Source: Glaciibacter superstes DSM 21135 (lineage in GTDB: Bacteria; Actinomycetota; Actinomycetes; Actinomycetales; Microbacteriaceae). Taken from it: a stretch of DNA of 64,000 bases. Shown piece by piece: positions 7,595 through 16,449 of the stretch. The translations under genes were made by a program, and so were the position numbers. Positions within the stretch are counted from its first letter, which is position 1; the number at the start of each line of letters is the position of its first letter. Where the stretch lies: contig NZ_ATWH01000011.1 of the NCBI RefSeq assembly GCF_000421145.1, positions 124,001-188,000 on the forward strand, read 5' to 3'. The notes below the pieces were generated by a model. It did no database searches and was not told the origin of the DNA. It was given only the letters and a program-made list of their open reading frames with translations.

Positions 7595-9514
7595 ATGAAA
7601 CCCCTGCTGCCCTCGTCGGCCACCCAGAGACCAGTCCTCGTATTCGGCCGCCGCCTGTTCGGCCGCCGGCTCCGTCTCGTGCTCGCCCTGGTGGCGCTCG
7701 CCGTTGCTGGACTCGCGGTCCTGTCGCTTGGCGGCACTCCGCCGGTCGAAGCCGCGGTGGCCGGCCGCCATGCCGGTCACACCTGGGCGGGTGACGGGCA
7801 AAGCTACCTCGGCAGCTATCGGCTCGACGACGGAACCGTCGCTTACTGCATCGACCAGCCGTCTGGACCGCCGATGGGCATCAACTACTCCGCTCCTGAC
7901 TTTGCTGCGGCGATAGCGGATGCCGACACCCAGGCCAGGCTCGCGTACCTGATGCGGCAGTGGGGTGCATCCGATGATCCCACCATCGCCGCGTCCGTCG
8001 CGCTGAACGTGTGGCGTTTGACGGGTCTTGGCGGGAACACCGATCGCTACTATGCGGCCAGGGCGAACGAGAGCACCGAAGCGGTCATGGCGACGGCAGA
8101 TGCACAGCTTGCGGAAGCCGGGAGCCAGGGCAGTCGCCAGGTGAGTGCATCCGTCGCTGTCGCGGTCAGCCCAGATGGAACGACCGGCACGGTGCAGGCC
8201 GACCTCACCATCGACGGCCTGGCCGGACCGTATACCGTGCCGCCCGGCACCCACGCGGCATCCGTCACCCTGGAAGGCGCCGTTTTCACCGAAACCGGAA
8301 GTGCGACCGCGCAGATTCCCAATGGAAGCGTGGCGGCCATCACCCCTGACACCCGCTCACTGGTCACTGTGGCTGCAACGGCGCACTTCGACTCGCTGCC
8401 ATATGGCGGCTCGATCGGGGTGCTGTATCCAGACGACTCTTCCCGGCAACGACTGATCGTCGCGTCGCCCGGAACGGCCGAGGCGACCAGCGAACGAGTG
8501 CAGACGCCGCCGGTCGTGCGCACCCTGCCGTTCCAGCCTGTTGTGCAGACCCAGACGGGTGCGACGACGGCCGAAGCCGGCCAGTTGATCGACGACATCC
8601 TTACCGTCGGCGCTACGGCCTCCGCCGACAATCCAGAGGGCGACTGGGGGATGAGAGGCGATCCGGCGGCGCCAGAGCCGGTGGCGCTGCTCGTGCGCTC
8701 AACGCTCTGGGGACCATTCGTCGACCCGATCGTTGAACTTCCCGCTGTGCCGGATGGAGCCGTTGCCGTGTGCGAGGTCTCCACCATGGTGGCCGGTCCG
8801 GGGGAATATCACACCGACTATTGCCAGCTCCCTGCCGCCGGCTACTTCGTCTGGACCGAAAGCATCGATCCGTCAGAGAGTCCGCACGAGGAAGGGCGGT
8901 CGCAGGCCGGCGCCTGGCAGTCTGCATTCGGTACCGCGACCGAGGTGACGCTCTCGCCCTGGCACCCGGCCGTGACGACGACGGCGTCTTCGCCGACCGC
9001 AGTCGTCGGTGACTGCCTGCACGACGCGATCACCGTCGTCGGTTCCCAGCCGGGTTATGAACTCGTCATCACGGCGAGCCTGTGGGGCCCATTCGCTGAG
9101 GCGCCGGAGCCTGGAACCCAGATCGACGAGGCGAGCGCGCCCCTGGTCGGCAGCGTCGACGTGCTCTTTGCCGGCGACGGCACCCTGGCCAGCGGATGCC
9201 TGCCGACCAGTGAGCCCGGCTCCTACGTCTGGACGTACGCATCGCCAGGCAATGCTGCGACCGGCGAGTTCGGTTCGATGGTCGTGCATGCAGAGGAGAC
9301 GACACTTGTCGAGATGCCCGTGGTTCCAGAGCAGCCGGAGGTGCCCGCCGCTCCGGCCTCGCCAGAGGTCAGCCCTCCGCACCTCGCCGAGACCGGCGTG
9401 AATGGCGCCACAATGAGCGGGCTGGGACTGCTGGGGTCGGCGTCGATCGTGATCGGTGCCGGGGCGGCCGGGCTATCCCTCGCGCGACGCGGCCGCGGGC
9501 GCCACCGTTCCTGA
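7595..9514 (+). CDS. LAETG cell-wall-anchored surface protein with thioester-domain-like N-region
   Basis: 639 residues from the ATG at 7595; the frame is open further upstream but without a signal peptide. A signal-anchor-like segment (about residues 26-46, LVLALVALAVAGLAVLSLGG) is followed by SYRLDDGTVAYCID, with C85, resembling the start of Gram-positive thioester domains. The later position that normally holds glutamine appears substituted, so a thioester may not form. Two related Ig-like repeats follow, each with a 'LWGPF' motif and a cysteine pair and ending 'YVWT'/'YFVWT'. The C-terminus has LAETG (597-601), a hydrophobic segment and an Arg-rich tail, the sorting signal used by class E sortases. 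No sortase is in the window. The last 42 nt overlap ppm1 convergently. Confidence 0.85.
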   Translation: MKPLLPSSATQRPVLVFGRRLFGRRLRLVLALVALAVAGLAVLSLGGTPPVEAAVAGRHAGHTWAGDGQSYLGSYRLDDGTVAYCIDQPSGPPMGINYSAPDFAAAIADADTQARLAYLMRQWGASDDPTIAASVALNVWRLTGLGGNTDRYYAARANESTEAVMATADAQLAEAGSQGSRQVSASVAVAVSPDGTTGTVQADLTIDGLAGPYTVPPGTHAASVTLEGAVFTETGSATAQIPNGSVAAITPDTRSLVTVAATAHFDSLPYGGSIGVLYPDDSSRQRLIVASPGTAEATSERVQTPPVVRTLPFQPVVQTQTGATTAEAGQLIDDILTVGATASADNPEGDWGMRGDPAAPEPVALLVRSTLWGPFVDPIVELPAVPDGAVAVCEVSTMVAGPGEYHTDYCQLPAAGYFVWTESIDPSESPHEEGRSQAGAWQSAFGTATEVTLSPWHPAVTTTASSPTAVVGDCLHDAITVVGSQPGYELVITASLWGPFAEAPEPGTQIDEASAPLVGSVDVLFAGDGTLASGCLPTSEPGSYVWTYASPGNAATGEFGSMVVHAEETTLVEMPVVPEQPEVPAAPASPEVSPPHLAETGVNGATMSGLGLLGSASIVIGAGAAGLSLARRGRGRHRS

Positions 9515-10228
9515 GCGGCTGACGCCCATGCCGCTGAAACCCCAGACCGTCACCCTGAGCATCGCTTCGAGCACAATGGAGCCGCTCATCTTCGAGGCCC
9601 CGAGAGTGCGCTCCGTGAAAGTGATCGGCACCTCAACGACGGTCAGGCCCGCGCGAACGGCGTGCAGCAGCATGTCGATCTGAAAGCAATACCCGTGGCT
9701 CTCGACATCGGAGAGATTCATGGCCTCGAGGGCCCGGGCGCTGTACACGCGGTATCCGCCGGTGGCATCGCGCTGCTGCAACCGCAGCATCAGGCGTGCG
9801 TAGGTCGAACCGCCCTTCGACAGTGCGCGACGATACCAGGGCCAGTTTTCTACGCGCCCGCCAGGCACCCACCGCGACCCGAGCACAACATCCGTCGACT
9901 CGGCCGCGGCCAGCAGGCTGGGAAGCTGTTCTGGCGCGTGGGAGCCATCGGCATCGAGTTGCACCAGCCGGTCGTAGCCGCGGGAGAGCGCCCAGCCGAA
10001 TGCCTCGAGGTAGGCTTCGCCGAGTCCGTTCTTCGACGCCCGGTGAAGCACCTGCACTCGCTTTTCGCGCGCGGCAATTTCGTCGGCCAGGGCACCGGTT
10101 CCATCGGGTAAGGAGTCGTCAACGACCAGCACGTCGACGGATGGATCGCAGGCCAGGACGCGCAGGGTGATGGGTTCGAGATTCTCGCGTTCGTTGAAGG
10201 TCGGGATGATCACCAGCGTCTTGGCCAT
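9473..10228 (-). CDS. ppm1: Polyprenol monophosphomannose synthase (GT2)
   Basis: 251-residue GT2 enzyme transferring mannose from GDP-mannose to polyprenyl phosphate at the inner face of the membrane. It starts MAKTLVIIPTFNERENL; the nucleotide-binding motif is VVDDSLPDGTG and the metal site is QLDADGSH. GSRWVPGG and ATGGYRVYSA are typical of Ppm1/DPM1 enzymes. The companion acyltransferase domain (Lnt-like), fused in some actinobacteria, is absent. The gene is the second of a pair: an integral GT-C transferase ends 7 nt upstream and is the natural consumer of polyprenyl-P-mannose. The 3' end overlaps the surface-protein gene convergently by 42 nt. Confidence 0.92.
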   Translation of the reverse strand: MAKTLVIIPTFNERENLEPITLRVLACDPSVDVLVVDDSLPDGTGALADEIAAREKRVQVLHRASKNGLGEAYLEAFGWALSRGYDRLVQLDADGSHAPEQLPSLLAAAESTDVVLGSRWVPGGRVENWPWYRRALSKGGSTYARLMLRLQQRDATGGYRVYSARALEAMNLSDVESHGYCFQIDMLLHAVRAGLTVVEVPITFTERTLGASKMSGSIVLEAMLRVTVWGFSGMGVSRSGTVAPAAASREG

Positions 10229-10235
10229 GCGCCTG

Positions 10236-11804
10236 TTACCTCGTCATTTCGGTGATCGTCGTGCGGTTGACCAGAGTGACGCTGGACTCGGTGAAGCCGA
10301 GACTCTTCAGAGTGGCGACATCGGTTCCGGCCTCTTCTTCTGAACTCCCCGAGTATTGCAGCAACCACACCCTGTTGGTGCCGACGAGTGAGTTCGTTGA
10401 TTCCTCAAGTGGAGCCACCCTGTCCCACAGCCCGTCGTTCTCCTGGTATGGGCTCGCCAGGGTGACATCCTTCAGGCCAGTGAAGGCGTCCGGGTAGAGG
10501 TGCATGGCGAGTCTGACGTTGCGCGATGGGCGATTGCTCTCGTCGAAGACGACTGCGTCGCCGTCGGTTGCCGACTGCGCAATGACGTCTGCTGCCTGTC
10601 GCCAGTCGCTGCCGAAGTTCTTGCCGAACTCACCGCGCTGGGAGAGGTAAGTCGGCACGGCGAGCACCACGACCAGCAGCAAGGCGCTGATGCGAAGCCA
10701 GCGGGAGCGGAAGCTCGCGATGCCGATGGCGATCGCAATCGCAGCGGCCGGTGCGCAGATGGAGAGGTAGCGGAGCGAGTACATCGGTGTGAGGAAGCGG
10801 GTGCCGAGGAAGAGTATGGCGCTCGGGATGAGCATCCACGCGAGAGCGATGATCAGGGTGGTCGCTGTGCTCGTCGTCGCGCTCCGACCGTACTCTCTGC
10901 GATGCCGGAGCACCCCGACCGCGACCACAACGACGGCGAGGGCGATGAGTGCCCAGGCCGCGACGGCCAATGGGCGGTTTCCGAACCACTGGTGCACGGC
11001 GGCGTCGGTCAGGCTGACGTCTGGGCGTCGGCCGATGAACGCGATCTGTTGGCGTTCATGCGCTCCAAACCAGAGCACGGGGATGGCCAGAACCAAACCT
11101 GCGGCGACGGATGCGGTCCAGCCGAACAGCGCCTCGCGCTTGCGGTTCATCAGGAGTACGGTGACGGCGTGCGCAGGGATCAGGAGCGCCACGTAGAGGA
11201 ACATGTAGATGCCGAAGGACAGCAGCACGGCATATCCGGTCCACCAGAGGAGGCGAACTCGCCGCTGGGCAGCGGACTGCGGAGGGGCCGAGCGGAGAAC
11301 GTGTACGAGGAGCACGGTCAGCCACACGCCGATCGCTGTGGCGATCGCCATGGACCGGGCTTCGGCGCCCATGTAGGTGACGCGGGGGAGTACTGCGAAG
11401 ACGAGACCGGCGATGACGGCGACGCGGGGATTGATGAGCGTGCGCACCAGGACCACGATTCCGGCCGCTGCGATGCCGACGGCAATTGCACTCGGAAGGC
11501 GAGTCGAGAACTCTGACGCACCGAAGGCTTCGATCCAGAAGTGCAGGAAAAGGTAGTAGGTGCCGTGCACGGCATCGATGTGGCCGAGCAGGTTGAAGAG
11601 CGAGCCGAGCGAGCGTTGCGCTGACATGACGCTCGCCGCCTCGTCGCCCCAATACGAGGGCTGCCACGACGCGGCAGCGGAGATTACGAAGGCAACGGCT
11701 CCAACGAGCACCGGTGGCAGTGTGGCGCTGCGCGCGGTCCCTTGTCGGGGCTCCGGAAGAACCCCGGTGACAGGTGGCGCAAGAACGGATGTCATCACCT
11801 TCAC
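10236..11804 (-). CDS. GT-C membrane mannosyltransferase (PMT/ArnT-like, GT39-type)
   Basis: About 520 residues with roughly a dozen hydrophobic segments. The first extracytoplasmic loop has 'SYWGDEAASV', the acidic pair that marks GT-C catalytic loops, and 'HGTYYLFLHFWIEAFG' follows as in the PMT/ArnT family. Such enzymes use polyprenyl-P-sugars to modify proteins or lipids outside the membrane. Direct linkage to ppm1 (7 nt) supports polyprenyl-P-mannose as donor; the acceptor is unknown. Start codon: a GTG at 11804 or an ATG at 11795; neither has a convincing RBS. Confidence 0.85.
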   Translation of the reverse strand: MKVMTSVLAPPVTGVLPEPRQGTARSATLPPVLVGAVAFVISAAASWQPSYWGDEAASVMSAQRSLGSLFNLLGHIDAVHGTYYLFLHFWIEAFGASEFSTRLPSAIAVGIAAAGIVVLVRTLINPRVAVIAGLVFAVLPRVTYMGAEARSMAIATAIGVWLTVLLVHVLRSAPPQSAAQRRVRLLWWTGYAVLLSFGIYMFLYVALLIPAHAVTVLLMNRKREALFGWTASVAAGLVLAIPVLWFGAHERQQIAFIGRRPDVSLTDAAVHQWFGNRPLAVAAWALIALAVVVVAVGVLRHRREYGRSATTSTATTLIIALAWMLIPSAILFLGTRFLTPMYSLRYLSICAPAAAIAIAIGIASFRSRWLRISALLLVVVLAVPTYLSQRGEFGKNFGSDWRQAADVIAQSATDGDAVVFDESNRPSRNVRLAMHLYPDAFTGLKDVTLASPYQENDGLWDRVAPLEESTNSLVGTNRVWLLQYSGSSEEEAGTDVATLKSLGFTESSVTLVNRTTITEMTR

Positions 11805-11920
11805 GCTACGTTCGGCGCCTTAACGGTTTCCGGCAGTTCCATGACAGTTGCCTGAGTGCCCGTGTCCGTAGTGGGGCGAGCGCCAGCGAGTGTCTCGAAA
11901 TCCCCCCCGCAACGAGTCAT

Positions 11921-11935
11921 TAGGCTGGCGGCATG
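11921..11935 (+). promoter_or_regulatory. Leaderless promoter of the nitrilase-family gene
   Basis: TAGGCT (11921-11926) is followed by exactly 6 nt and then the ATG at 11933. A transcript starting the usual 7 nt after the -10 would begin at the A of the start codon. No Shine-Dalgarno sequence is possible. No good -35 match is seen. Confidence 0.6.
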
Positions 11936-12742
11936 GCTGAAACCCCTGTCGGCATCGCCGTCGCCCAGTTCGCCCCCGGCGCAGATCGGGCACAGAACCT
12001 CGCTGCGATGCACACTCTCGCAGCGACAGCTGTGCGGCGTGGAGCATCCCTCGTCGTGTTCCCCGAGTACTCGGCCTTCTTCGAACCGAGGCTCGGCGCG
12101 TCATTCGTGGAGGCGGCGGAGCATCTCGACGGCGACTTTGTTGACGGCCTGAAGGAGATCGCGCACTCGAACGGCGTGTATGCCGTTGCCGGCATGATCG
12201 AGAAGACGGATGACACGGTGCGGTTCTCGAACACTCTGGTCGCGGTCAGCCCGGCGGGTGAGGTGATTGCGACCTATCGAAAGCTGCACCTCTATGACGC
12301 GTTCGGAGAGCGCGAATCGGAGTGGGTGCTCGCGGGAACGATCGCTGAGCCTGAGACGTTCGAGTTTGCTGGACTCACGGTCGGCCTGCAGACCTGCTAC
12401 GACATCCGTTTTCCCGAGGTGACCCGTCGCCTGGTTGATGCGGGGGCGAATCTGGTGCTGGTGCCTGCTGAGTGGGTGCGCGGTCCGCTGAAAGAGCAGC
12501 ATTGGCGAACGTTGGTGACGGCTCGCGCTCTCGAGAACACGGTGTACGTGGCGGCGGCAGACCACGCGCCTCCGATCGGGGCCGGCAACAGCATGGTTGT
12601 CGACCCGATGGGCGTTGAACTGGCCACCATTGGCGAAGTAACGGATGTCGCAGTCGCCTGGGTGTCCACTGAACGACTGGCCGCAGTGCGGGCGACCAAT
12701 CCAGCCCTCGTTCTTCGTCGCTTCGCCGTCGTTCCGCGCTAA
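11933..12742 (+). CDS. Carbon-nitrogen hydrolase (nitrilase superfamily amidase)
   Basis: 269 residues, a complete single-domain CN hydrolase. The catalytic triad is readable: E45 in VVFPEYS, K117 in TYRKLHLYDAF and C155 in LQTCYDIRFPE. The pattern (KLHLYDAFGE, CYDIRFPE) is closest to the Nit/omega-amidase branch that hydrolyses amides of alpha-keto acids such as deaminated glutathione or ketoglutaramate; the exact substrate cannot be fixed. It is divergent from the GT-C gene and probably expressed from a leaderless promoter. Confidence 0.92.
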   Translation: MAETPVGIAVAQFAPGADRAQNLAAMHTLAATAVRRGASLVVFPEYSAFFEPRLGASFVEAAEHLDGDFVDGLKEIAHSNGVYAVAGMIEKTDDTVRFSNTLVAVSPAGEVIATYRKLHLYDAFGERESEWVLAGTIAEPETFEFAGLTVGLQTCYDIRFPEVTRRLVDAGANLVLVPAEWVRGPLKEQHWRTLVTARALENTVYVAAADHAPPIGAGNSMVVDPMGVELATIGEVTDVAVAWVSTERLAAVRATNPALVLRRFAVVPR

Positions 12743-12751
12743 CCAGCCCCC

Positions 12752-12925
12752 GTTTTTAGCGATGCACGCGCCGCCTTCCTTGCGCTCGCGCTCGTCGACA
12801 CCGGTCGACTGGACGAAGCCGCGTCGGTCGCGCTTGCCGCACTCGCGCCGCACGTGCCGGAGTATTCCCGGGCGATTTCCCATTACGCTGCTGAAATCAT
12901 CACCAGGCCCGACCCCGGGGTGTAG
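12752..12925 (+). pseudogene. Remnant C-terminus of a TPR_5-type tetratricopeptide protein
   Basis: Directly after the nitrilase stop, the same frame stays open for 57 codons to a TAG at 12923. The peptide contains FLALALVDTGRLDEAASVALAAL and SRAISHYAAEI, recognisable as the end of small actinobacterial TPR_5 proteins, which are normally about 160-170 residues. There is no start codon and no N-terminal part, because the nitrilase gene occupies that place. It is read as a deletion remnant that was left behind. Confidence 0.65.
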
Positions 12926-12938
12926 GCCCGGCAGGCAA

Positions 12939-12973
12939 AAGCCGGGACAACGATCGCGATCGCGTCCCGGCTT
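12939..12973. terminator. Hairpin between convergent genes
   Basis: Perfect 10-bp inverted repeat, AAGCCGGGAC (12939-12948) and GTCCCGGCTT (12964-12973), with a 15-nt loop that is itself rich in GATCGC. It sits between the rightward nitrilase/TPR remnant and the leftward hydrolase and can serve both strands. It has no clear U-tract. Confidence 0.65.
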
Positions 12974-12983
12974 CACCACCCGG

Positions 12984-13893
<910 letters not shown>

Positions 13894-13913
13894 AGCGCAA
13901 GTAGAATAGTGAA

Positions 13914-14471
13914 ATGAGTCAAACAGACCTGCGTGAACACGTGGTGAAAACTGCGGACCGCCTGTACTACGCACGGGGAATCCAGTCAGTCGGAATGGAC
14001 GACCTGCGCGCCGAAGCCGGCGTGCCGCTCAAGCGCCTCTACTCGATGTTTCCCTCGAAGAACGCGATCGTGCTCGAAGTCCTGCAGAGGCGACACCGCA
14101 TCTGGACCGACGGCGTCAGCGCCCGCGTCGCAACCGTGACGAGCCCGCGTGACAAGCTCCTGGCCGTGTACGACTACCTTGCCGACTGGTTCGCCGACGA
14201 CTCGTTTCGCGGTTGTGGATTCATCAACGCCTTCGCGGAGATGGGCGCGGTGACTCCCGAGGTGGCGCAACTCGCTCGCGAACACAAGGAATCCTTCCAG
14301 CGGTTCGTATCCGACCTGGTCGCACAGGCAGGGGCTCCTGCCGATCTCGCACCCCAGCTCGCGATCCTCGCAGAGGGCGCGCAGACGACCGCTGCAATCT
14401 CCGGCACGACCGAAGCAGCGGGTCAGGCCAGGCGAGCTGCAGAGGTCCTGATCGACGCGGCAGCCCGGTAG
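13914..14471 (+). CDS. TetR/AcrR-family repressor
   Basis: 185 residues. The N-terminal HTH is 'VKTADRLYYARGIQSVGMDDLRAEAGVPLKRLYSMFPSKNAIVLEVL', the canonical TetR pattern (AD.LFY..G...VGMD.I...AGV....LY..F.SK..L). The C-terminal ligand domain contains RGCGFINAFAEMG, seen in regulators paired with hydrolases or reductases. Divergent from the alpha/beta hydrolase, with shared operators between them. The inducer is unknown. The mRNA is probably leaderless (TAGAAT six bases before the ATG). Confidence 0.92.
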   Translation: MSQTDLREHVVKTADRLYYARGIQSVGMDDLRAEAGVPLKRLYSMFPSKNAIVLEVLQRRHRIWTDGVSARVATVTSPRDKLLAVYDYLADWFADDSFRGCGFINAFAEMGAVTPEVAQLAREHKESFQRFVSDLVAQAGAPADLAPQLAILAEGAQTTAAISGTTEAAGQARRAAEVLIDAAAR

Positions 14472-14480
14472 CCCTCTGAG

Positions 14481-14503
14481 TGAGGCCACTGGGACTGGCC
14501 TCA
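14481..14503. terminator. Hairpin between convergent tetR and aminotransferase genes
   Basis: TGAGGCCA (14481-14488) and TGGCCTCA (14496-14503), a perfect 8-bp stem with a 7-nt loop. It lies 10 nt after the tetR stop in a convergent gap. No U-tract follows, so termination strength is uncertain. Confidence 0.5.
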
Positions 14504-14574
14504 GTCGTTGCGCTTCCACCGCCGTCTGAGAACGGATGCGCGACGGCCGCCTGAACTCACGCCATCTGTTGCTG

Positions 14575-15771
14575 TCATGATGCTATCCCCGCGAGTTGGC
14601 TGGCTGCTTGTTCGAGAAGCGTGGCCTTCTTGCAGTAGGCGAAACGCACCAGCGAGGCAAACTGCGGCTTGTGCTGCGGCGAACAGAATGCCGAGATCGG
14701 CACAGCGACGACTCCGGTGAGGCCGGGAAGTCGGCGACAGAATTCGACTCCGTCTTCGAAACCGAGCCCAGCGGCATCCGCCACGATGAAATACGACCCT
14801 TGCGGAACGCTGATCGCGAACCCGGCGGCGGTGAGACCCCCGGCGAGCACGTCGCGTTTGTGCTGGAGATCGGCAGCGACCCCGGCGAAGAACGAATCGG
14901 GGAGCCCAAGACCGAGCGCGATCGCCGGCTGGAACGGTGCGCCGTTCACGTAGGTGAGAAACTGCTTGACGGCAAGAATGGCCGTGACGATCTCAGCGGG
15001 AGCAGTGAGCCAGCCGATCTTCCACCCGGTGGTGTTGAACGTCTTGCCGCCGGAAGAGATCGTGACCGTGCGCTCGCGTGCACCCGGCAGGGTGGCGACA
15101 GGGATGTGGGCGACACCGAAAGTGAGGTGCTCGTACACCTCGTCGGTGACGATGATGGCGTCGTGGCGGTGCGCGAGTGCAACGACGTGCTCGAGGGTTT
15201 CTCGGGGAAAGACGGCGCCGGTCGGATTGTGCGGGTTGTTCACGATGATCAACCGGGTGCGGTCGGTGACGGCATTGGTGAGTTCGTCGAGATCGGGCTG
15301 GAAATCAGGAGCGCGAAGCGGAACAGTGCGATGGATGCCGCCTGCGAGCGAAATCAGCGCACCGTAGGCATCGTAGAAGGGCTCGAAGGTGACGACTTCG
15401 TCACCGGGCTCGATGAGCGCGAGAATCGTGGCGGCGAGGGCTTCGGTGGCGCCGGCGGTGACCAGCACCTCGGTGCCTGGATCGACGGCGAGTCCGTAAA
15501 AGCGCTGCTGGTGTGCCGAGATCGCGTCAAGGAGAACAGGCATGCCGCGACCGGGCGGGTACTGGTTGACGCCGTCGGCGATGGCCTGGCGGGCGGCCTC
15601 TCGCACCTCGACCGGTGCGTCTTCGTCTGGAAAACCCTGGCCAAGGTTGATGGCGCCGGTGGAGACGGCGAGGGCACTCATCTCAGCGAAGATCGTGGCG
15701 GCTACCGTGCCGTCATCGGCGAGCAGCCCCGCCCCGCGTGCGGCGCGCTGCCAGCCGCCGGAAATCATCAT
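14575..15771 (-). CDS. dapC: Class I aminotransferase, DapC-like (N-succinyldiaminopimelate aminotransferase family)
   Basis: 398 residues from an ATG at 15771 (a second in-frame ATG follows immediately). The fold-type I PLP signatures are VNNPHNPTGAVF, VTDEVYEHL and SSGGKTFNTTGWKIGW with the Schiff-base lysine. The N-terminal 'TVAATIFAEMSALA..GAINLGQGFPDED' matches my memory of the Mycobacterium DapC/kynurenine-aminotransferase-like group. The likely role is lysine/diaminopimelate synthesis, but broad methionine/kynurenine transaminases look alike, so substrate is less sure than family. The frame is open upstream to 16077 but that part overlaps the lipoprotein gene and is shadow. Confidence 0.85.
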   Translation of the reverse strand: MMISGGWQRAARGAGLLADDGTVAATIFAEMSALAVSTGAINLGQGFPDEDAPVEVREAARQAIADGVNQYPPGRGMPVLLDAISAHQQRFYGLAVDPGTEVLVTAGATEALAATILALIEPGDEVVTFEPFYDAYGALISLAGGIHRTVPLRAPDFQPDLDELTNAVTDRTRLIIVNNPHNPTGAVFPRETLEHVVALAHRHDAIIVTDEVYEHLTFGVAHIPVATLPGARERTVTISSGGKTFNTTGWKIGWLTAPAEIVTAILAVKQFLTYVNGAPFQPAIALGLGLPDSFFAGVAADLQHKRDVLAGGLTAAGFAISVPQGSYFIVADAAGLGFEDGVEFCRRLPGLTGVVAVPISAFCSPQHKPQFASLVRFAYCKKATLLEQAASQLAGIAS

Positions 15772-15891
15772 CGTTTTGCCTGCATAACTCCACGCTACGA
15801 CACCGGCCGGTTCGCGCCTGTCAGCGTCGAGTTCGTGTGGCCTGTGGATAACTTCGGCGACGAAGGGGCGTTTTGTTCTACGGTGGGCTGC

Positions 15892-16449
15892 ATGCGCATG
15901 AAGAAACGTGGCCTCGTCGTCGCGATTCTGGCGTGCACGCTCGTTCTCGCCGCTCTGTCTGGTTGCACACCGACGCCCGCGCCGACACCGATTCCCACGT
16001 CGACGACGGATGCCCCGGTGTTCGAGTCCGACGAAGAAGCCCTCGCCGCCGCCACCGAGGCCTATGCCGCGTACCAAGCGATGTCGAACACGATCGCCCA
16101 GGAAGGCGGTAGAGCGCCGGAACGCATATCCGAATTCTCGACAGGTGCGGTCTTGAAATCGGAAGTGGAGTCATTCTCCAAAATGGAGGAGAACGGATTT
16201 CACGGTACTGGCGACCTGTCGTTCGATTCATTTTCCATTCAGTCTGCTGATCTCGTAGATGGCATAATTCAGGCCTACTTATGTCTGGACGTTTCGGGGA
16301 CTGACGTCGTGGATTCGACTGGGGCAAGTGTTGTACCGGTCGATAGGCCATTGCGATTGCCACTACAGGTCGGCCTGGTGAATTCGGACGATGCTAAGCA
16401 ACTTCTTATCGAGGAATCAGAATCATGGTCTGGCGAAAACTTCTGTTGA
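15892..16449 (+). CDS. Small secreted lipoprotein of unknown function
   Basis: 185 residues. A lipoprotein signal (MRMKKRGLVVAILACTLVLA then LSGC) gives a lipidated cysteine near residue 25, followed by a Thr/Pro linker. No domain is recognised in the rest. The ATG at 15892 lies 7 nt after TACGGT, suggesting a leaderless mRNA. The 3' half (about 16140-16440) is visibly richer in A/T than its neighbours and has less biased third positions, which hints at foreign or fast-evolving origin. The last 25 nt overlap the next gene, so the two form a pair. Confidence 0.8.
   Translation: MRMKKRGLVVAILACTLVLAALSGCTPTPAPTPIPTSTTDAPVFESDEEALAAATEAYAAYQAMSNTIAQEGGRAPERISEFSTGAVLKSEVESFSKMEENGFHGTGDLSFDSFSIQSADLVDGIIQAYLCLDVSGTDVVDSTGASVVPVDRPLRLPLQVGLVNSDDAKQLLIEESESWSGENFC

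Noticed and set aside
15772-16077. Extended aminotransferase start (500 residues)
   Set aside because: The extra residues are Arg-rich antisense of the lipoprotein gene; the DapC core begins at the ATG at 15771.
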